From positions 1 through 15,833 of the forward strand of contig JANOKS010000087.1 of the NCBI GenBank assembly GCA_031419455.1: a DNA stretch of 15,833 bases, read 5' to 3'. Of the stretch, positions 13,710 through 15,833 are shown in pieces. Numbering within the stretch: position 1 is the first letter of the stretch; each line of letters begins with the position of its first letter. The position numbers were made by a program, and so were the translations under genes. Source of the DNA: UBA7672 sp031419455 (lineage in GTDB: Bacteria > Pseudomonadota > Alphaproteobacteria > Caulobacterales > Hyphomonadaceae). The notes beneath the pieces were generated by a model. It made no database searches, was not told the origin of the DNA, and saw only the letters and a list, made by a program, of their open reading frames with translations.

Positions 13710-15020
13710 ATGCTCTCTCCGCTCAGCAACGTTACCTACCGACGCCTGTTTGCGGCGCAAATCGTGGCGCTGCTGGGCACGGGACTCGCCACCGTTGCGC
13801 TCGGGCTCCTGGCGCACCGTCTTGGCGGGGCGAGCGCCGGAGTGATTCTGGGTATAGCGTTTGCGATAAAGATGGTGGCTTACGTTGCAGTAGCCCCGTT
13901 CGCCAGCGCGCTCGCAGCCAATCTGCCGCGCAAGACGCTTCTGATCGGTTTGGATGTGGTTAGGGCAGGTGTCGCTGCTCTGCTGCCTTTTGTGGCCGAG
14001 GTTTGGCAGGTCTACGCCCTGATGACCGTCCTCTATGTCGCGTCCGCCGCTTTCACGCCCGCCTTCCAAGCGATGATACCCGACATTCTGACGGACGAGC
14101 GTGAGTACACGAAGGCGCTTTCTCTATCGCGGCTGGCGTCAGACTTGGAGAGCGTCGCAAGCCCTGTCATTGCCGCGGTGCTCCTGGCGTTCGTGGCTTA
14201 CAACGACCTGTTCGCTGGCACAGCGATTGGATTTTTCCTGTCCGCTTTGCTGGTCTTGAGCGCAGCACTCCGGACTACGCGTGTCGCTCAGCAAAAGACC
14301 TTCGCGCAACGCCTGACGGTTGGCTTTCGTCTGTTTGCGCTTACGCCGAGGCTTCGCGCGTTGGTTGCCATCAGCCTGGCCACAGCGGCGGGTGGCGCGA
14401 TGGTCTTCATCAACACTGTCGTCATTGTGCAAACGCAGTTGTCACTGTCGGAGCAGCATACAGCCTGGGCCCTTGCTGTCTTTGGGCTAGGGTCAATGTC
14501 AGCAGCGATGCTGGTCCCGCGCCTGCTGGACGGAATGCCCGATCGCCTTGTGATAATGCTGGGCGGTGTGACGATAGCTGTTGGTCTCATCGCGGGCGCC
14601 TTGCACAGGCACGGCGGCTACTATGAGGTCTTGGTGATGTGGTTCGATATAGGCGTCGGCTATTCACTGACGCTCACGCCTGCCAGCCGAGCCCTCCGGC
14701 GTTCTGCCTCGCCGGACGATCGCCCTGGATTATTCGCTGCTTATTTCGCGCTGTCGCACGCGTGCTGGTTGATTGCTTATCCGATCGCCGGATTTGTCAG
14801 CGCGACATGGGGTACAAACACGGCGTTTCTCGTGCTCGGGGTCCTGGCCGCAACCGGGTCGCTTGCGACGTGGCTGTTATGGCCGTCTGATGATCCGGAG
14901 ATTCTTCCTCATCGCCACGAAGACCTCCCCGCAGATCACCCACATCTGGCAGAGCATGGCCTCAAGCACGAGCACGCCGTGGTCATCGACGTCTGGCATC
15001 CAAAATGGCCAGGCAAGTAG
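13710..15020 (+). CDS. MFS transporter with a His-rich cytoplasmic tail
   Basis: The protein has 436 residues with 11-12 hydrophobic helices in two halves. The usual MFS loop-2 motif is only weakly kept: ASALAANLPRKTLLIG after helix 2. The two halves are joined by a basic cytoplasmic loop near 195-215. The last 40 residues form a hydrophilic tail with HRHEDLPADHPHL and EHGLKHEH, nine His in all. This recalls the His-rich tail of NreB-type nickel exporters of the same superfamily, but overall the sequence is not close enough for me to call it NreB. The ATG at 13710 has AAGGAT upstream. The gene stands 11 bases after the anchor protein and continues the metal operon. A cytoplasmic divalent cation exporter, feeding the periplasm for CzcCBA, is my inference. 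Confidence 0.82.
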   Translation: MLSPLSNVTYRRLFAAQIVALLGTGLATVALGLLAHRLGGASAGVILGIAFAIKMVAYVAVAPFASALAANLPRKTLLIGLDVVRAGVAALLPFVAEVWQVYALMTVLYVASAAFTPAFQAMIPDILTDEREYTKALSLSRLASDLESVASPVIAAVLLAFVAYNDLFAGTAIGFFLSALLVLSAALRTTRVAQQKTFAQRLTVGFRLFALTPRLRALVAISLATAAGGAMVFINTVVIVQTQLSLSEQHTAWALAVFGLGSMSAAMLVPRLLDGMPDRLVIMLGGVTIAVGLIAGALHRHGGYYEVLVMWFDIGVGYSLTLTPASRALRRSASPDDRPGLFAAYFALSHACWLIAYPIAGFVSATWGTNTAFLVLGVLAATGSLATWLLWPSDDPEILPHRHEDLPADHPHLAEHGLKHEHAVVIDVWHPKWPGK

Positions 15021-15022
15021 CT

Positions 15023-15526
15023 ATGCCTGATCTCCTGCTCGATATCGAAATTGCTGCTTCGCCCGAGCGCGTATGGAGCGTGCTGACGGACTTCTCTGCC
15101 TATCCTGCTTGGAATCCTTATCAGACCTTCGAGGGGAGGGCGGAGCCCTTCGCGATTGTCCAGATCAGTTCACGGGATCTCACGGGGCGCGCACTACCAG
15201 TGTTCAGTGCGGCGATCTGGAAGCTTGAGCCAGCCAAAAAGCTGGAGTTGTTCGTTGGAAAGCTGTTCTGGCTGGCCTCCCGGCGAATCTTTCATCTTGA
15301 GGCGGTTGGCGACGGCGCGCGCCTGCGCCACGGTCTGGTGTTTTCTGGTATCGTGAGTGCCTGGAAGTCGCCGTCGGCGCAGGAGATGGATAAGCTGCGG
15401 CCCATGTACGTTGTCTTTGGCGCAGCTTTGAAACGGCGGGCCGAAGAACCAACGAATGCTCCACCGGTAAAGAAGAGCCGGCCGCCCACCTCGCCAGGCA
15501 AGCGGCGCACGCGCGCAAGCCGGTGA
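15023..15526 (+). CDS. SRPBCC (START-like) domain protein
   Basis: The protein has 167 residues. The N-terminal part is a standard SRPBCC/polyketide-cyclase-like fold: LDIEIAASPERVWSVLTDF, then YPAWNPYQ, strands around 45-90, and a final long helix MDKLRPMYVVFGAALKRRAE (about 120-140). These folds bind hydrophobic ligands in a deep cavity. The C-terminal 25 residues are a basic, Pro/Lys/Arg-rich tail, probably disordered. The ATG at 15023 begins 2 bases after the MFS stop; an in-frame ATG at 15005 inside the MFS gene is possible but has no ribosome site. Function and ligand are unknown. It appears to be the last gene of the metal-resistance operon. Confidence 0.82.
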   Translation: MPDLLLDIEIAASPERVWSVLTDFSAYPAWNPYQTFEGRAEPFAIVQISSRDLTGRALPVFSAAIWKLEPAKKLELFVGKLFWLASRRIFHLEAVGDGARLRHGLVFSGIVSAWKSPSAQEMDKLRPMYVVFGAALKRRAEEPTNAPPVKKSRPPTSPGKRRTRASR

Positions 15527-15599
15527 ACCCGTAGCCTTGCGCAGGCGGGTGGTGTCAGACGAAAGCGAACCGGTCTCCGGAAGACGCGGATCGTCGGAA

Positions 15600-15740
15600 T
15601 CAGGCTGCACCGAGTTGACGCCACTCAGCGAGAGCGGCGTCGCGGTTGGCCTTGAAGACGTCCCGGCGGTTGAGGTGGCGATCCGTACGCATGGTACGCA
15701 TGCGGTGAAGGCCGCGGCCAAGAACGCCGAGGCGGGGCAT
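15600..15740 (-). CDS. Possible small ORF (46 codons), function unknown
   Basis: On the minus strand, an ATG at 15738-15740 opens 46 codons ending in TGA at 15600-15602. The first part is basic (MPRLGVLGRGLHRMRTMRT); the last part looks helical (VFKANRDAALAEWRQLGAA). About 70 percent of third codon positions are G or C, as expected for coding DNA here. A tandem 9-bp repeat (GTACGCATG twice, 15685-15702) encodes MRTMRT, and these two Met codons are alternative starts giving about 33 or 30 residues. There is no good ribosome site, but it starts 5 bases after the stop of the gene at the right edge and could be coupled to it. A plus-strand ORF of 70 codons overlaps it and looks less natural. Confidence 0.4.
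   Translation of the reverse strand: MPRLGVLGRGLHRMRTMRTDRHLNRRDVFKANRDAALAEWRQLGAA
15685..15702. repeat. Tandem 9-bp repeat GTACGCATG x2
   Basis: GTACGCATG occurs twice in direct succession (15685-15693 and 15694-15702). It lies inside the small minus-strand ORF and, being 9 bp, preserves the frame, encoding MRT twice. It is probably a replication-slippage duplication. Confidence 0.6.
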
Positions 15741-15745
15741 GAGGG

Positions 15746-15833
15746 CTAATTCGGCTTTTTGTATTTTGGGATGAGCTCGATGAGCCTGTCGATGCCCTCT
15801 GGGGTGAACGCGACGGTGAACTCATCGTCGACA
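15746..15833 (-). CDS. C-terminus of an unidentified protein (enters from the right edge)
   Basis: Reading the minus strand from the right edge, a frame is open for 28 codons and stops with TAG at 15746-15748. The visible end reads DDEFTVAFTPEGIDRLIELI and finishes KYKKPN. The pattern of strand, turn and helix is natural for a protein end, and codon use fits. I do not recognise the family. It is convergent to the metal operon, whose last gene ends about 220 bases away. Confidence 0.6.
   Translation of the reverse strand, partial: VDDEFTVAFTPEGIDRLIELIPKYKKPN

Noticed and set aside
15537..15749. 70-codon plus-strand ORF after the SRPBCC gene
   Set aside because: It has no ribosome site or recognisable feature and overlaps the minus-strand frames, which show a more natural protein end and better codon bias.
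1..15833. tRNA, rRNA, riboswitch and origin-of-replication signals
   Set aside because: I looked through the few non-coding gaps and saw no cloverleaf, rRNA segment, conserved riboswitch core or iteron array; the gaps are nearly all under 160 bp.

Overview
The window is GC-rich, tightly packed DNA of alphaproteobacterial character. The gene families and their order recall sulfur-stress and heavy-metal resistance clusters of sphingomonads, Caulobacterales and rhizobia. That placement is an inference from family resemblance; no marker gene for taxonomy is present. The 5' end of an IS6-type transposase at the left edge suggests that the region is part of a plasmid or mobile resistance island.

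Region 1 (about 1-220): the first 33 codons of an IS6-family transposase on the minus strand, then about 120 bp without a gene.

Region 2 (222-5028): a reactive-sulfur divergon. A small AT-rich centre (3380-3425) carries two face-to-face promoters and a palindromic operator. Leftward it drives a Blh-type metallo-beta-lactamase-fold hydrolase, a TauE/SafE exporter, an ETHE1-type persulfide dioxygenase and a secreted DsrE-like protein. Rightward it drives a BigR/SqrR-type ArsR repressor with the two persulfide-sensing cysteines, a single-domain rhodanese and two YeeE/YedE half-transporters (PmpA/PmpB type). Together these would sense persulfide or H2S, pass sulfane sulfur between carriers, oxidise it to sulfite and export sulfite or move sulfur species across the inner membrane.

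Region 3 (5029-5273): a gene-free spacer holding a 131-bp segment bounded by perfect 18-bp inverted repeats (possibly a MITE). It is followed directly by two copies of a TACCC-N5-GGGTA palindrome that look like CsoR-family operators.

Region 4 (5274-15526): a long same-strand metal-efflux cluster. It runs csoR-like repressor, His-rich exported protein, CzcC/CzcB/CzcA-type tripartite RND pump, small lipoprotein, HupE/UreJ-type membrane protein, single-pass membrane anchor protein with an extracytoplasmic beta-rich domain, MFS transporter with a His-rich C-terminal tail, and SRPBCC protein. CzcA has D402, D408 and E415 in the DFG...DGA...EN motif of divalent-cation (Co/Zn/Cd) pumps. Most gaps are under 20 bp or are overlaps, suggesting one transcription unit from the His-rich gene or from csoR.

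Region 5 (15527-15833): on the opposite strand, the C-terminus of an unidentified protein entering from the right edge and a possible 46-codon ORF behind it.

The least explained parts are the inverted-repeat element in front of csoR, the pairing of a Cu(I)-type CsoR with a divalent-cation pump, and the five accessory genes downstream of czcA.
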